From Clostridia bacterium (GTDB lineage: Bacteria > Bacillota_A > Clostridia > Christensenellales > Aristaeellaceae), in assembly GCA_017397695.1 (NCBI GenBank), contig JAFQIF010000041.1:1-20786 (forward strand): a stretch of 20,786 nucleotides of DNA, in the 5' to 3' direction. Positions 7,090 to 14,448 of this stretch are shown here, in pieces. A program made the translations under genes and the position numbers. Each line of letters starts with the position of its first letter. Within the stretch, counting starts at the first letter, position 1. Under the pieces are notes generated by a model, which saw only the letters and a list, made by a program, of their open reading frames with translations, was not told the DNA's origin and searched no databases.

Positions 7090-8385
7090 ATGCTGAAGAC
7101 AGATCCGCGCTATCATCATTTCGTGCAGATCCTGCGTGAGGAGCTTGTTCCCGCCATGGGCTGTACAGAGCCGATTGCCCTTGCTTACGGCGCGGCAAAA
7201 GCACGCGAGGTTCTGGGAAGAATGCCGGAGAGCGTATTGATCGAAGCAAGCGGAAACATCATCAAGAATGTAAAATCCGTTGTGGTGCCCAATACGGGCG
7301 GTCTCAAGGGCATTGAAGCTGCAGCTGTCGCCGGCATTGTTGCCGGCAGGGCGGACAGGATCCTGGAGGTTATCAGCGAGGTGACCGAGGAAGACAAGCG
7401 CGCCATGCGTGCCTATCTGGCAGAGCATGATGTGCGCGTGAAGCCGGCGGAAGGCGACGTTGTTTTCGATATTATTGTGAATCTGCGTGCGGGGGAGGAT
7501 TCGGTTCGTCTGCGCATTGCCGATTATCACACCAACATCGTGCTGATTGAGCGCAACGGCGAGGCGCTTCTCTCCAGCGGCAAGGTCAGCGAAAAGGCGG
7601 AGATGAAGGGCCTGACGGACCGCAGCTGTATGTCCGTGCAGGCGGCGATTGACTTTGCGGATACATGCGATCTTCAGGATGTGTCTGCGCTGGTGGAGCG
7701 GCAGATTGCCTATAACTATGCCATTGCTCAAGAGGGTATGAAAAACCCATGGGGCGCCAATATCGGTAAAACGCTGCGCGATTATTATGGCGACGACGTC
7801 AAGACGCGCGCAAGGTATATGGCTGCGGCGGGCTCGGACGCAAGAATGAGCGGCTGCGAGATGCCGGTGATCATTGTTTCCGGCAGCGGCAATCAGGGGA
7901 TTACGGCGTCTGTACCGGTTATTGTATATGCGAAGCATCTGGATGTGGGCGACGAGGCGATGGTGCGTGCGGTGCTGCTGTCCGATCTGCTGACGATCCA
8001 CCTGAAGACGGGCATTGGCCGGCTGAGCGCGTATTGCGGCGCTGTCAGTGCTGGCTGCGCGGCAGCGGCAGCTATTGCACATCTGAACGGCGGCGGGTTG
8101 GAGGATGTGGCGCATACGCTGGTAAACAGCCTGGCAATCGTATCGGGCATGATCTGCGACGGTGCGAAGGCTTCCTGTGCGGCGAAGATCGCTGCCGCCG
8201 TCGATGCCGGCCTGCTGGGCTGGTGCATGTATCAGAACGGACAGCAGTTCTATGGCGGCGAGGGCGTTGTGACCAAGGGCGTAGAGGCGACGATCATCAA
8301 TATCGGCCGCTTGGGACGCGTGGGCATGCGCGAAACGGATAAGGAAATCATCCGGATTATGACGAATCAGCCCTGTGTTGGCTGA
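7090..8385 (+). CDS. cyuA: L-cysteine desulfidase / serine dehydratase-like protein (CyuA/YhaM, UPF0597 family)
   Basis: A 431-residue cytosolic protein. Family landmarks: MGCTEPIALAYGAA (residues 23-36), VVVPNTGGLKGIEAAAVAG (64-82), DYHTNIVLIE (145-154), GSDARMSG (248-255), SGSGNQGITASVPV (264-277) and MICDGAKASCAAKI (354-367). Cys25, Cys316 and Cys356 fit the three cluster-binding cysteines I recall from the Methanocaldococcus enzyme; the last two are 40 apart, as there. Members break L-cysteine into pyruvate, ammonia and sulfide with an oxygen-labile 4Fe-4S cluster. The start at 7090 was chosen because GGAGG lies 9 bases upstream; a TTG at 7066 would place this site inside the gene. It is followed by a symporter gene after 40 bases. 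Confidence 0.85.
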   Translation: MLKTDPRYHHFVQILREELVPAMGCTEPIALAYGAAKAREVLGRMPESVLIEASGNIIKNVKSVVVPNTGGLKGIEAAAVAGIVAGRADRILEVISEVTEEDKRAMRAYLAEHDVRVKPAEGDVVFDIIVNLRAGEDSVRLRIADYHTNIVLIERNGEALLSSGKVSEKAEMKGLTDRSCMSVQAAIDFADTCDLQDVSALVERQIAYNYAIAQEGMKNPWGANIGKTLRDYYGDDVKTRARYMAAAGSDARMSGCEMPVIIVSGSGNQGITASVPVIVYAKHLDVGDEAMVRAVLLSDLLTIHLKTGIGRLSAYCGAVSAGCAAAAAIAHLNGGGLEDVAHTLVNSLAIVSGMICDGAKASCAAKIAAAVDAGLLGWCMYQNGQQFYGGEGVVTKGVEATIINIGRLGRVGMRETDKEIIRIMTNQPCVG

Positions 8386-8425
8386 ACGCCGGAAAGAATA
8401 GTGATTTGTAAAGGAAATGCATGAT

Positions 8426-9613
8426 ATGAAGTTTTTTAAGAGCCTGCCTGGCAAACTGCTGCTAGGCATTCTTGTGGGCACCATTGTTGGTCTGCTTGTT
8501 CCTCAGTCTGTGATGACTGTGATCGTTCCGATCAAGAACATCATGGGTCAGCTGATCAACTTTATTGTTCCGCTGATTGTCATCGGCTTCATTGCGCCGT
8601 CCATTACCAAACTCGGCTCAAGCGCTTCGCGTATGCTGGGCGTGGCGCTGGTGCTGGCGTATGCGTCCTCGGTGCTTGCGGCGCTGATGTCTGCTGCTGC
8701 CGGTTATGCGCTGATTCCGATCATGAATACGGCAGGCGAAGCTGCCGCACTGAAGGAACTGCCTGCCGACGTGTTTGCCTTGCAGATTCCGCAGATCATG
8801 AGCGTCATGTCCGCGCTGGCGTTTTCTGTGCTCATGGGTCTGGCTGCCGTGTGGACGAAGGCAAAGACGGTCATTTCGCTTCTGGATGAATTCCAGAAGA
8901 TCGTATTGGCGATCGTATCCAGAATCGTGATCCCGATTTTGCCGCTGTTCATCGCGTGCACGTTCTGCTGTCTGGCGTATGAGGGCACCATCACCGAGCA
9001 GCTTCCGATTTTCCTGAAGGCGGTGGTTGTCGTGCTCATCGGGCATTTTGTCTGGATGGCGGTGCTTTATACGGTTGCGGGCATTTATTCCGGCAGGAAT
9101 CCGAAAGAAGTGTTCAGGCACTATGTTCCGGCGTATATCACGGCGGTGGGTACCATGTCCTCCGCGGCGACGCTGTCCGTTGCGCTGCAGTGCGCCCATA
9201 AATCGAAGGTTCTGCGCAAGGATATGGTGGACTTTGGCGTACCGCTGTTTGCCAATATCCACCTGTGCGGCTCTGTGTTGACAGAGACCTTCTTCTGCAT
9301 GATCGTTTCGCTGATTCTGACCGGCGCGCTGCCCTCCGTGGGCACAATGATCCTGTTCTGTGCGCTGCTGGCGATCTTTGCTATCGGCGCGCCGGGCGTT
9401 CCGGGCGGTACGGTCATGGCTTCTCTTGGTATTGTGACCAGTATTCTGGGCTTTGGTCCGGAGGGGACTGCGCTGCTGCTGGCGATTTTTGCCATTCAGG
9501 ATTCCTTCGGCACTGCCTGCAACGTGACAGGCGACGGCGCGCTGACGCTGATGCTCACAGGCTATGCCGAAAAGCATCATATTAAGGAAGAGAAGATTGA
9601 GGTCAGCCTGTAA
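8426..9613 (+). CDS. Dicarboxylate/amino acid:cation symporter (DAACS family)
   Basis: A 395-residue membrane protein. The N-terminus (MKFFKSLPGKLLLGILVGTI) leads into the first helix. TAVGTMSSAATLSVAL corresponds to the serine-rich re-entrant loop, and IGAPGVPGGTVMASLGIV plus SFGTACNVTGDGALTLM correspond to the second loop and the substrate-site helix of GltPh-like carriers. The family includes glutamate/aspartate, serine/threonine (SstT) and cystine (TcyP) carriers. Its place 40 bases after the desulfidase suggests cysteine, cystine or serine uptake; this is inference. The start at 8426 is preferred over 8417 because AAGGA at 8411-8415 would be only one base from the earlier ATG. Confidence 0.88.
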   Translation: MKFFKSLPGKLLLGILVGTIVGLLVPQSVMTVIVPIKNIMGQLINFIVPLIVIGFIAPSITKLGSSASRMLGVALVLAYASSVLAALMSAAAGYALIPIMNTAGEAAALKELPADVFALQIPQIMSVMSALAFSVLMGLAAVWTKAKTVISLLDEFQKIVLAIVSRIVIPILPLFIACTFCCLAYEGTITEQLPIFLKAVVVVLIGHFVWMAVLYTVAGIYSGRNPKEVFRHYVPAYITAVGTMSSAATLSVALQCAHKSKVLRKDMVDFGVPLFANIHLCGSVLTETFFCMIVSLILTGALPSVGTMILFCALLAIFAIGAPGVPGGTVMASLGIVTSILGFGPEGTALLLAIFAIQDSFGTACNVTGDGALTLMLTGYAEKHHIKEEKIEVSL

Positions 9614-9638
9614 CCGCTACCAGATAAAAGAATAATAG

Positions 9639-9678
9639 AAACAGACTTGCTTCTCGTGATGAAAGCAAGTCTGTTTTT
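9639..9678 (+). terminator. Rho-independent terminator of the cyuA-symporter operon
   Basis: Stem AAACAGACTTGCTT / AAGCAAGTCTGTTT with a 10-base loop, ending in TTTTT, 26 bases after the stop codon. Confidence 0.9.
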
Positions 9679-9742
9679 GATCAGGACGTCAGGGCGGAGT
9701 ATATATCATATGATCTGCCGGGTTTAATCTGTATGGGCTGGC

Positions 9743-11716
9743 TTACCAGACTGCCTTGTCCAGGCTCTCTTTCCCGGCGAACGGGCCGGGCACAGCGCTT
9801 ACGCCACGCTTGTTGCCGTAATAGTCGCGGTCAAAGAGGATGAACGATCCATCCGGATCCTCAAAGCGCTGATCCGGCTCGAAGGCGCAGCCCAGAATGT
9901 CGCTGTGGATGAGACCGGAGGCAAAGCTACCCAGATAATCAAACAGATTGGTTTTAAGCGCATATGCGCCGTCCTGCTCGATCATATCAATTCGAACGTC
10001 GGCGTGATCATCGACGAGACAGTGCTGCTCGTTTTTCCACGGTTTTGCGCCGCCAAGATAGGCATTGCCGTCGATCCATACGGGCAGATGGCTGAAGTGG
10101 TATTTTTCGAGCTTGCCCATGTCGGGGCGCGCAGCATCGAGATCAAACCAGCCGATCCATTCGTCATAGGCAGGATACTCGTCAAAGCACCAGGTGCCGG
10201 ACAAGCGCTCATGCTCACGCGGCGCGCCGCGTTCTACTGGTGTGTCTGCCGGCCAGCCCTGAATGAAAATGTTGTTGTAGATGCGGTTGTCGCCATGCAG
10301 GATGGTCATGAAGCCCGCAACCTCGGTGCGGTGGCGGATGTGGTAAGGGGTGTAACGCCAAGTGGTACCATCGCCGACAAACGTAAGCGGGCCCATGGCC
10401 AGATTGTGTACCATGGCGACGCCCTGCGTAGCCAGACGCACAGATGCCTTGGAGAGCATGATATTGTTGTCGATGAGCGTCGGGCCGTGACCGACCTCAA
10501 TAAAGATATCCTGGCTTTCCATGCCGCCCTCGGCCCACGCGCAGCCGGCAGGACGCTCGTTGTGGTGGAGCAGATTCTGAGAAATGCGCGTACCCTGCGG
10601 CTCCCAGTCGCACCAGATGCCCATTGTGCAGTGGTGAATATGGTTGCGGCGGATAACCACATCGATGGCCGCATGCAGCTTGATGCCGGAAATCTCTGCA
10701 CCGCCCAGTTCCTGCATGTTGTTGATATGATGGATGTGGTTATTTTCGATCAGCGAGAATACTGCGCCCATGCGTCCGACGATGCCTGTCTGCTCGCAAT
10801 GGTGGATATGGCAGCGGCGCACAATGTGCGAACCGACCTTTTCCTTGAGCCATCCGTGATACTGACCGCGGCATACGGCGTCGCGCTCCATCTGCGTCGG
10901 GCTCTTGAGATGCCGGGTGGTGAAGTAATGATCGTTTTCCGGATCATAATACTTGCCCAGCGAGATGCCGCAGCACTTGCTGTTGCTGATTTCACAGTCT
11001 TCAATAATCCAGCCCTTGCTCCAGTGCGGGCCGACCATGCCATCCTGGAAGGCGGCGGGCGGCGCCCATGTGGTGGCGGCCTTTTCGACTTTGAATCCGC
11101 TCAGGGTGATGTATCCTCTGCCCGTCTCCTCGGGGAAGAAGCAGCGGCGGCGGACGTTAATCTCCGTCTTCTGCGTATTGGGATCAATCTGCTGGAAGTT
11201 GGCATATATGCGCGTCTTTCCGTCTTCCTGTACGGAAAACCACTTGTACACAGAGTATTCCGGTTCCCAGGACGGCGCATAGACTTTGCCCGCAATGCAC
11301 TCATCAAGCGATTCGGCTTCGTAGAGCATGCGGTCATTGAGGTATACCGCGCCGGCATGACGCACGGACGGAGCGAAGTACCAGTCGCCGAAGACTTCCG
11401 TGGTATACGGATTGTAATTGCCGAAGACGCCGTTATCGACACTGAGTGTCCACAGACCGCTGTCTAAACGCTGCCATCCGGTGACGGTCTGCGCGCCAGT
11501 GATCACGGCGCCGAGCGGCACTTCGCTGCGGTAGACGATTCGCTGTTCCTCTGTACCGCCGTTTTTCGGGCTGACACATTCGCGGTAAATACCCGGTGCG
11601 ACGATCACCTCGTCACCCGGAAGGGCAAGCGAGGCGGCTTCGCTGATGCTTCTGAAGGGGCGCGCTTTGCTGCCGTCGCCTTCACGCGGAGCGAGATGAT
11701 TAACATAATAGATCAT
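9743..11716 (-). CDS. GH120 family beta-xylosidase (parallel beta-helix)
   Basis: A 657-residue protein that closely follows my recollection of XylC of Thermoanaerobacterium (GH120). Shared segments include GDEVIVAPGIYRE, EVFGDWYF, the TWAPPA region, HWSKGWIIEDCEISNSKC (231-248), IKLHAAIDV (345-353), WCDWEPQGTR (368-377) and IFIEVGHGP (404-412). By that comparison Asp370 would be the nucleophile and Glu407 the acid/base. The residue pattern is a right-handed parallel beta-helix. No signal peptide is present, so it should act in the cytosol on imported xylo-oligosaccharides. AAGGAGG lies 6 bases before the ATG. A stretch around ERPAGCAWAEGGMESQ, about 14 residues longer than in the reference, lies between the two catalytic residues. 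No transporter or regulator is adjacent. Confidence 0.85.
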   Translation of the reverse strand: MIYYVNHLAPREGDGSKARPFRSISEAASLALPGDEVIVAPGIYRECVSPKNGGTEEQRIVYRSEVPLGAVITGAQTVTGWQRLDSGLWTLSVDNGVFGNYNPYTTEVFGDWYFAPSVRHAGAVYLNDRMLYEAESLDECIAGKVYAPSWEPEYSVYKWFSVQEDGKTRIYANFQQIDPNTQKTEINVRRRCFFPEETGRGYITLSGFKVEKAATTWAPPAAFQDGMVGPHWSKGWIIEDCEISNSKCCGISLGKYYDPENDHYFTTRHLKSPTQMERDAVCRGQYHGWLKEKVGSHIVRRCHIHHCEQTGIVGRMGAVFSLIENNHIHHINNMQELGGAEISGIKLHAAIDVVIRRNHIHHCTMGIWCDWEPQGTRISQNLLHHNERPAGCAWAEGGMESQDIFIEVGHGPTLIDNNIMLSKASVRLATQGVAMVHNLAMGPLTFVGDGTTWRYTPYHIRHRTEVAGFMTILHGDNRIYNNIFIQGWPADTPVERGAPREHERLSGTWCFDEYPAYDEWIGWFDLDAARPDMGKLEKYHFSHLPVWIDGNAYLGGAKPWKNEQHCLVDDHADVRIDMIEQDGAYALKTNLFDYLGSFASGLIHSDILGCAFEPDQRFEDPDGSFILFDRDYYGNKRGVSAVPGPFAGKESLDKAVW

Positions 11717-11970
11717 GAGAATCCTCCTTTGCCATGGCAGGGGTGTGCATGATTCTTATATGTGACGGTTCTTTCTGATAGAGAATACATTTCACCGTGT
11801 GCCTATGGAGAATGATATTCGTCTTAAATCCGCCGAAACCTGCCACAGCGCGTATAACCGAAAATCTTTTTATAAGGGGTGACGAAGTATAAGAATCAGT
11901 TTGTCGTTAGCGTCTTTAGTATCCCGTAATCAGATGGCTGCCATGGCCTTGAGAAGACCTCCTTTACAGG

Positions 11971-12036
11971 GCTTTTTCAGGGAAGGGTTCCCACGATTTT
12001 TGAAAAAGCATCCCAAGGCGTTTAGAGTTTCTAAAC
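11971..12036. repeat. Nested and adjacent palindromes in the GH120-tRNA intergenic region
   Basis: GCTTTTTCA (11971-11979) pairs with TGAAAAAGC (12001-12009). Between them lies a small hairpin GGGAA-GGG-TTCCC (11980-11992). A second perfect hairpin GTTTAGA-GTT-TCTAAAC spans 12020-12036. None is followed by a U-run. The surrounding stretch 11717-12050 contains no gene I can support, only the GH120 upstream region and these structures. Confidence 0.5.
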
Positions 12037-12050
12037 TTCTGGAATACAAT

Positions 12051-12094
12051 AAAAAGAAAAAACCTCGATTTCTTTAATGAAATCAAGGGTTTTT
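12051..12094 (-). terminator. Terminator immediately downstream of the tRNA-Pro 3' fragment
   Basis: Read on the minus strand, a stem built from AAAACCCTTGATTTC-like and GAAATCGAGGTTTT-like arms with an ATTAAA loop is followed by a long T-rich tract. It starts 2 bases after the tRNA CCA end. This is the arrangement of a native tRNA gene terminator, and it shows which side of the fragment is original chromosome. Confidence 0.8.
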
Positions 12095-12096
12095 GC

Positions 12097-12141
12097 TGGT
12101 CGGAGTGGTGAGGTTCGAACTCGCGGCCTCTTGAACCCCAT
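12097..12141 (-). other. tRNA-Pro(GGG) 3' fragment, probable attachment site of an integrated element
   Basis: On the minus strand, 45 bases run from an anticodon loop ATGGGGT (anticodon GGG) through the 3' anticodon strand TCAAG, variable loop, T-arm GCGAG-TTCGAAC-CTCAC (one mismatch), acceptor strand CACTCCG, discriminator A and CCA. The 5' half is absent: the bases before the loop do not contain the partner strand CTTGA, a D-arm or CGGAGTG. The break falls in the anticodon loop, a usual crossover place for tyrosine-recombinase elements. With the native terminator attached, this looks like the chromosomal flank of an insertion, with the element on the higher-coordinate side. A decayed tRNA gene is the alternative. 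Confidence 0.7.
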
Positions 12142-12182
12142 GGGGTAAATTAGGCTTACATATCCCCTTGAGGCAGACCACG

Positions 12183-12200
12183 GAAGCGTACTGATACGCT
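12183..12200. repeat. Perfect hairpin near the attachment site
   Basis: AAGCGTA-CTGA-TACGCTT, a 7-bp perfect stem 42 bases inside the proposed element end. It could bind a recombinase accessory protein or be a small terminator; no T-run follows. The role is inferred from position only. Confidence 0.35.
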
Positions 12201-12389
12201 TGAAACTTCAGTACAATCATTATAATACAGAGAATAAGTTGAAGCAATAGCAGAACGAAATAAGGAAGCAAAAGTAGTTGTTTTCATTCAGTTTCATTTA
12301 CTTTCAGTTCTGTTTTGCTTAGATAGATGCAGATGGCTGCAGATAGATTCGGTTTACGTTGATTTGTTCAACGATCAAAATTTTATACA

Positions 12390-12456
12390 AACTTATGTGA
12401 ACTTATACGAGTTTACATCAACAATACATTGGATTATGCGAACTTACATGAACTTA
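12390..12456 (+). repeat. Helically phased AACTTA repeats
   Basis: AACTTA begins at 12390, 12400, 12441 and 12451, with a related AGTTTA at 12410. Spacing is exactly 10, 10, 31 and 10 bases, about one helical turn or a multiple. The surrounding AT-rich stretch 12142-12620 has no gene I can support. Such arrays bind proteins along one DNA face. Candidates are arm-type sites for an integrase or excisionase near the attachment site, a regulator site or an origin iteron. Confidence 0.5.
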
Positions 12457-12622
12457 AGTAAAAAATAGAGAAGCATATAAGAACTCTGCGTATTACCCAC
12501 ATCAACTCAACAAATAGCATAAATGATTTTCATTTTCTCTATAATGCTTTACAAGATTCCTTGGATTGGAGAGTGAAGAAAGATCATAGGGATTTTTGGT
12601 TTAGACAGAGAAAATAAAACTA

Positions 12623-12651
12623 TTGCAATTCAGTATGGTTTCGTGTAGAAT
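12623..12651 (+). promoter_or_regulatory. Promoter of the thiamine salvage operon
   Basis: TTGCAA (12623-12628), 17-base spacer, TAGAAT (12646-12651). Transcription would start about 10 bases before the first TPP aptamer, as expected for a riboswitch leader. Confidence 0.75.
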
Positions 12652-12665
12652 AAACACATCAATAA

Positions 12666-12757
12666 ACACAGGGGAGCTTGTATTGACAGGCTGAGAGGAA
12701 GTTATCAACTTCGACCCTTTAACCTGATGCGGGTAATGCCGCCGTAGGAAGAAGTGT
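12666..12757 (+). promoter_or_regulatory. TPP riboswitch aptamer 1 (THI element)
   Basis: All landmarks of the TPP aptamer are present in order: GGGGAGC, GGCTGAGAGG (pyrimidine-recognition loop), a P3 hairpin AAGTT/AACTT, CGACCCTTTAACCTGAT, GCGGGTAATGCCGC (P5 with the TAATGCC loop that reads the phosphates) and CGTAGGA. P1 can close by ACAC (12666-12669) with GTGT (12754-12757). It is followed by its own terminator. Confidence 0.93.
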
Positions 12758-12771
12758 AAATGCTTTTTTAC

Positions 12772-12807
12772 GGAGTATCGCCCAACAGGTGGTACTCCTT
12801 TTAATTT
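12772..12807 (+). terminator. Expression-platform terminator of TPP riboswitch 1
   Basis: An 11-bp stem GGAGTATCGCC / GGTGGTACTCC (two G-U pairs) with a CAACA loop and a TTTTAATTTT tract. It should form when TPP binds aptamer 1 and stop transcription before aptamer 2. Confidence 0.82.
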
Positions 12808-12809
12808 TA

Positions 12810-12898
12810 TATCGGGGGAGCTTGTATTGACAGGCTGAGAGGAAGTTATCAACTTCGACCCTTTAACCTGATTTGGATAATGCCAACGTAGGGAATGA
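12810..12898 (+). promoter_or_regulatory. TPP riboswitch aptamer 2 (THI element), in tandem
   Basis: A second complete aptamer. Its first 58 core bases (12815-12872) are identical to 12671-12728 of aptamer 1. The P5 part then differs (TTTGGATAATGCCAA instead of GCGGGTAATGCCGC), with compensating stem changes that keep both P5 stems paired. It ends CGTAGGGA. It sits directly upstream of the second terminator and thiM. Confidence 0.93.
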
Positions 12899-12908
12899 TT
12901 GATTTTCA

Positions 12909-12942
12909 AAGCGTTCCCGAAAGTGGGGGCGCTTATTTCTTT
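12909..12942 (+). terminator. Expression-platform terminator of TPP riboswitch 2
   Basis: Stem AAGCGTTCCC / GGGGGCGCTT (two G-U pairs), loop GAAAGT, followed by ATTTCTTT and immediately by the thiM ribosome site. Weaker than the first terminator; it may also act on translation because it abuts the Shine-Dalgarno. Confidence 0.65.
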
Positions 12943-12952
12943 GGAGGAAAAT

Positions 12953-13762
12953 ATGCTTGGAGAGATTATTACTCAAAATCGGCGGCGCAGACCGCTGATT
13001 CATTGCATCAGCAATCATGTAACAGCAAATGATTGTGCCAATATTCTGCTGGCATGCGGCGGTTCGGCGATCATGGCGGATGATCCTGATGAGGTCAAAG
13101 AGATTACGGCAATGTGTGACGGCCTGGTTTTGAATATGGGAACACCGAATCCGCGCAAGATTGAAGCCCTGCTGCGTGCGGGCTTGGAAGCGAACAGACT
13201 TGGGCATCCAATAATCCTTGATCCTGTAGGAGTTGGAAGCTCGGGTATGAGAAGAAAAGCAGCACATCAGTTGCTTGAAAGCGTTCGCTTTGCCGCTATT
13301 CGTGCAAACGCAACCGAAATTGCAACGCTTGCTTACGGAACAACAGCGCATCGGGGTGTTGATGCTGATATAGAAGAAGCAGAAATGAGAGTTGTTGCTC
13401 AGAATGCCAGATTGTTGTCGCGGGAAACAGGTGCAGTAGTCATCGTTACTGGCGATACTGACATTGTTACAGACGGTAATACGACGTATCGTGTCCATAA
13501 TGGTCATCCCATGATGCGAACAGTCACTGGCTCTGGATGTCAACTATCTGTCCTGCTTGGTGCATATATCACGTCAAATCAAGAGCGTCCATTACAGGCG
13601 GCGCTGGCTGCTGTATGTTCTATGGGGTTGTGTGGAGAGATTGCCTATAAGCGCCTTGGCCCTCTGGACGGAAATGCAAGCTATCGAAATTATATCATTG
13701 ATGCGATTTATAACTTAACTCCGGTTGATTTGGAGAAGGGAGCAAAATATGAAACTGAATAA
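12953..13762 (+). CDS. thiM: Hydroxyethylthiazole kinase
   Basis: A 269-residue ribokinase-like enzyme that phosphorylates 4-methyl-5-(2-hydroxyethyl)thiazole with ATP in thiamine salvage. Motifs: N-terminal PLIHCISNHVTANDCANILL (14-33), MADDPDE (41-47), DPVGVGSS (90-97), RANATEI (117-123) and the anion-hole/active-site VTGSGCQLS (191-199) with Cys196. The start at 12953 is set by GGAGG 6-9 bases upstream; an earlier in-frame start would run through the riboswitch platform. Its last 14 bases overlap thiE. The gene and its leader look more AT-rich than the genes that follow, which may reflect a mosaic operon. Confidence 0.95.
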   Translation: MLGEIITQNRRRRPLIHCISNHVTANDCANILLACGGSAIMADDPDEVKEITAMCDGLVLNMGTPNPRKIEALLRAGLEANRLGHPIILDPVGVGSSGMRRKAAHQLLESVRFAAIRANATEIATLAYGTTAHRGVDADIEEAEMRVVAQNARLLSRETGAVVIVTGDTDIVTDGNTTYRVHNGHPMMRTVTGSGCQLSVLLGAYITSNQERPLQAALAAVCSMGLCGEIAYKRLGPLDGNASYRNYIIDAIYNLTPVDLEKGAKYETE

Positions 13763-14387
13763 AGAAATGATGCGCCTCTATGCGGTGACGGATCGCAGTT
13801 GGCTGCGCGGACAGACGCTTTGCGAGCAGGTAGAACTGGCTTTGATTGGCGGAGCAACGCTGGTACAGCTTCGGGAAAAGGCGCTGGATGAAGAAACTTT
13901 CCTGCGCGAAGCTGTTGATATGGCGAAGCTCTGCCATCGTTATGGCGTACCGCTGCTGATTAACGACAATGTGGAGATCGCCCGCCGCAGCGGTGCGGAC
14001 GGTGTTCATGTCGGTCAGGATGATATGGAGGCAGCGTCTGTACGCAGTATCCTCGGCTCTGACATGATCGTGGGTGTTACCGCGAAGACTGTCCCGCAAG
14101 CCATTCGTGCGCAGAAAGCCGGTGCGGATTATCTGGGCAGCGGTGCTGTATTTGGCTCGTCCACAAAGCTGAACGCAAAGCCGATGACCAAGGAACTGCT
14201 TGGGTCCATCTGCCATGCTGTCACGATTCCGGTCGTAGCCATCGGCGGCATCAACAGGCATAACATCCTTGAACTCGCCGGAACGGACATCTCTGGCGTC
14301 GCCGTAGTGTCCGGCATCTTTGCCGCAGACGATATTGAAGCGGAATGCCGCCATCTGCGCAGCATCGTGAATCAGATGACCAAGTGA
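13749..14387 (+). CDS. thiE: Thiamine-phosphate synthase
   Basis: A 212-residue TIM-barrel enzyme joining HMP-PP and thiazole phosphate to thiamine monophosphate. Motifs: LYAVTDR (9-15), GGATLVQLREKALDEETF, LLINDNVEIARRSGADGVHVGQDDM, GVTAKTVPQA, GADYLGSGAVFGSSTKLNAK and VVAIGGINRHNI. The ATG at 13749 is preceded by GGAGAAGGGAG inside thiM and overlaps the thiM end by 14 bases, so translation is probably coupled. Confidence 0.95.
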   Translation: MKLNKEMMRLYAVTDRSWLRGQTLCEQVELALIGGATLVQLREKALDEETFLREAVDMAKLCHRYGVPLLINDNVEIARRSGADGVHVGQDDMEAASVRSILGSDMIVGVTAKTVPQAIRAQKAGADYLGSGAVFGSSTKLNAKPMTKELLGSICHAVTIPVVAIGGINRHNILELAGTDISGVAVVSGIFAADDIEAECRHLRSIVNQMTK

Positions 14388-14448
14388 CTCGACATGCCCT
14401 GAGCATTTGAGAATCCAAGCGAAGGGAGGCAGGCAAAGCTCGGATGAG

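Noticed and set aside
11890..11975. Minus-strand mini-ORF with AAAGGAGG upstream near the GH120-tRNA gap
   Set aside because: After the ribosome-like site the frame closes after four codons (Met-Ala-Ala-Ile). The continuing sequence has no recognisable product.
12097..12200. A complete tRNA gene
   Set aside because: The 5' acceptor strand, D-arm and 5' anticodon strand are absent from the adjacent sequence, so only a 3' fragment is claimed.
12390..12456. CRISPR-like array
   Set aside because: Repeats are 6 bases long and only 10 bases apart, with no spacers and no cas genes.
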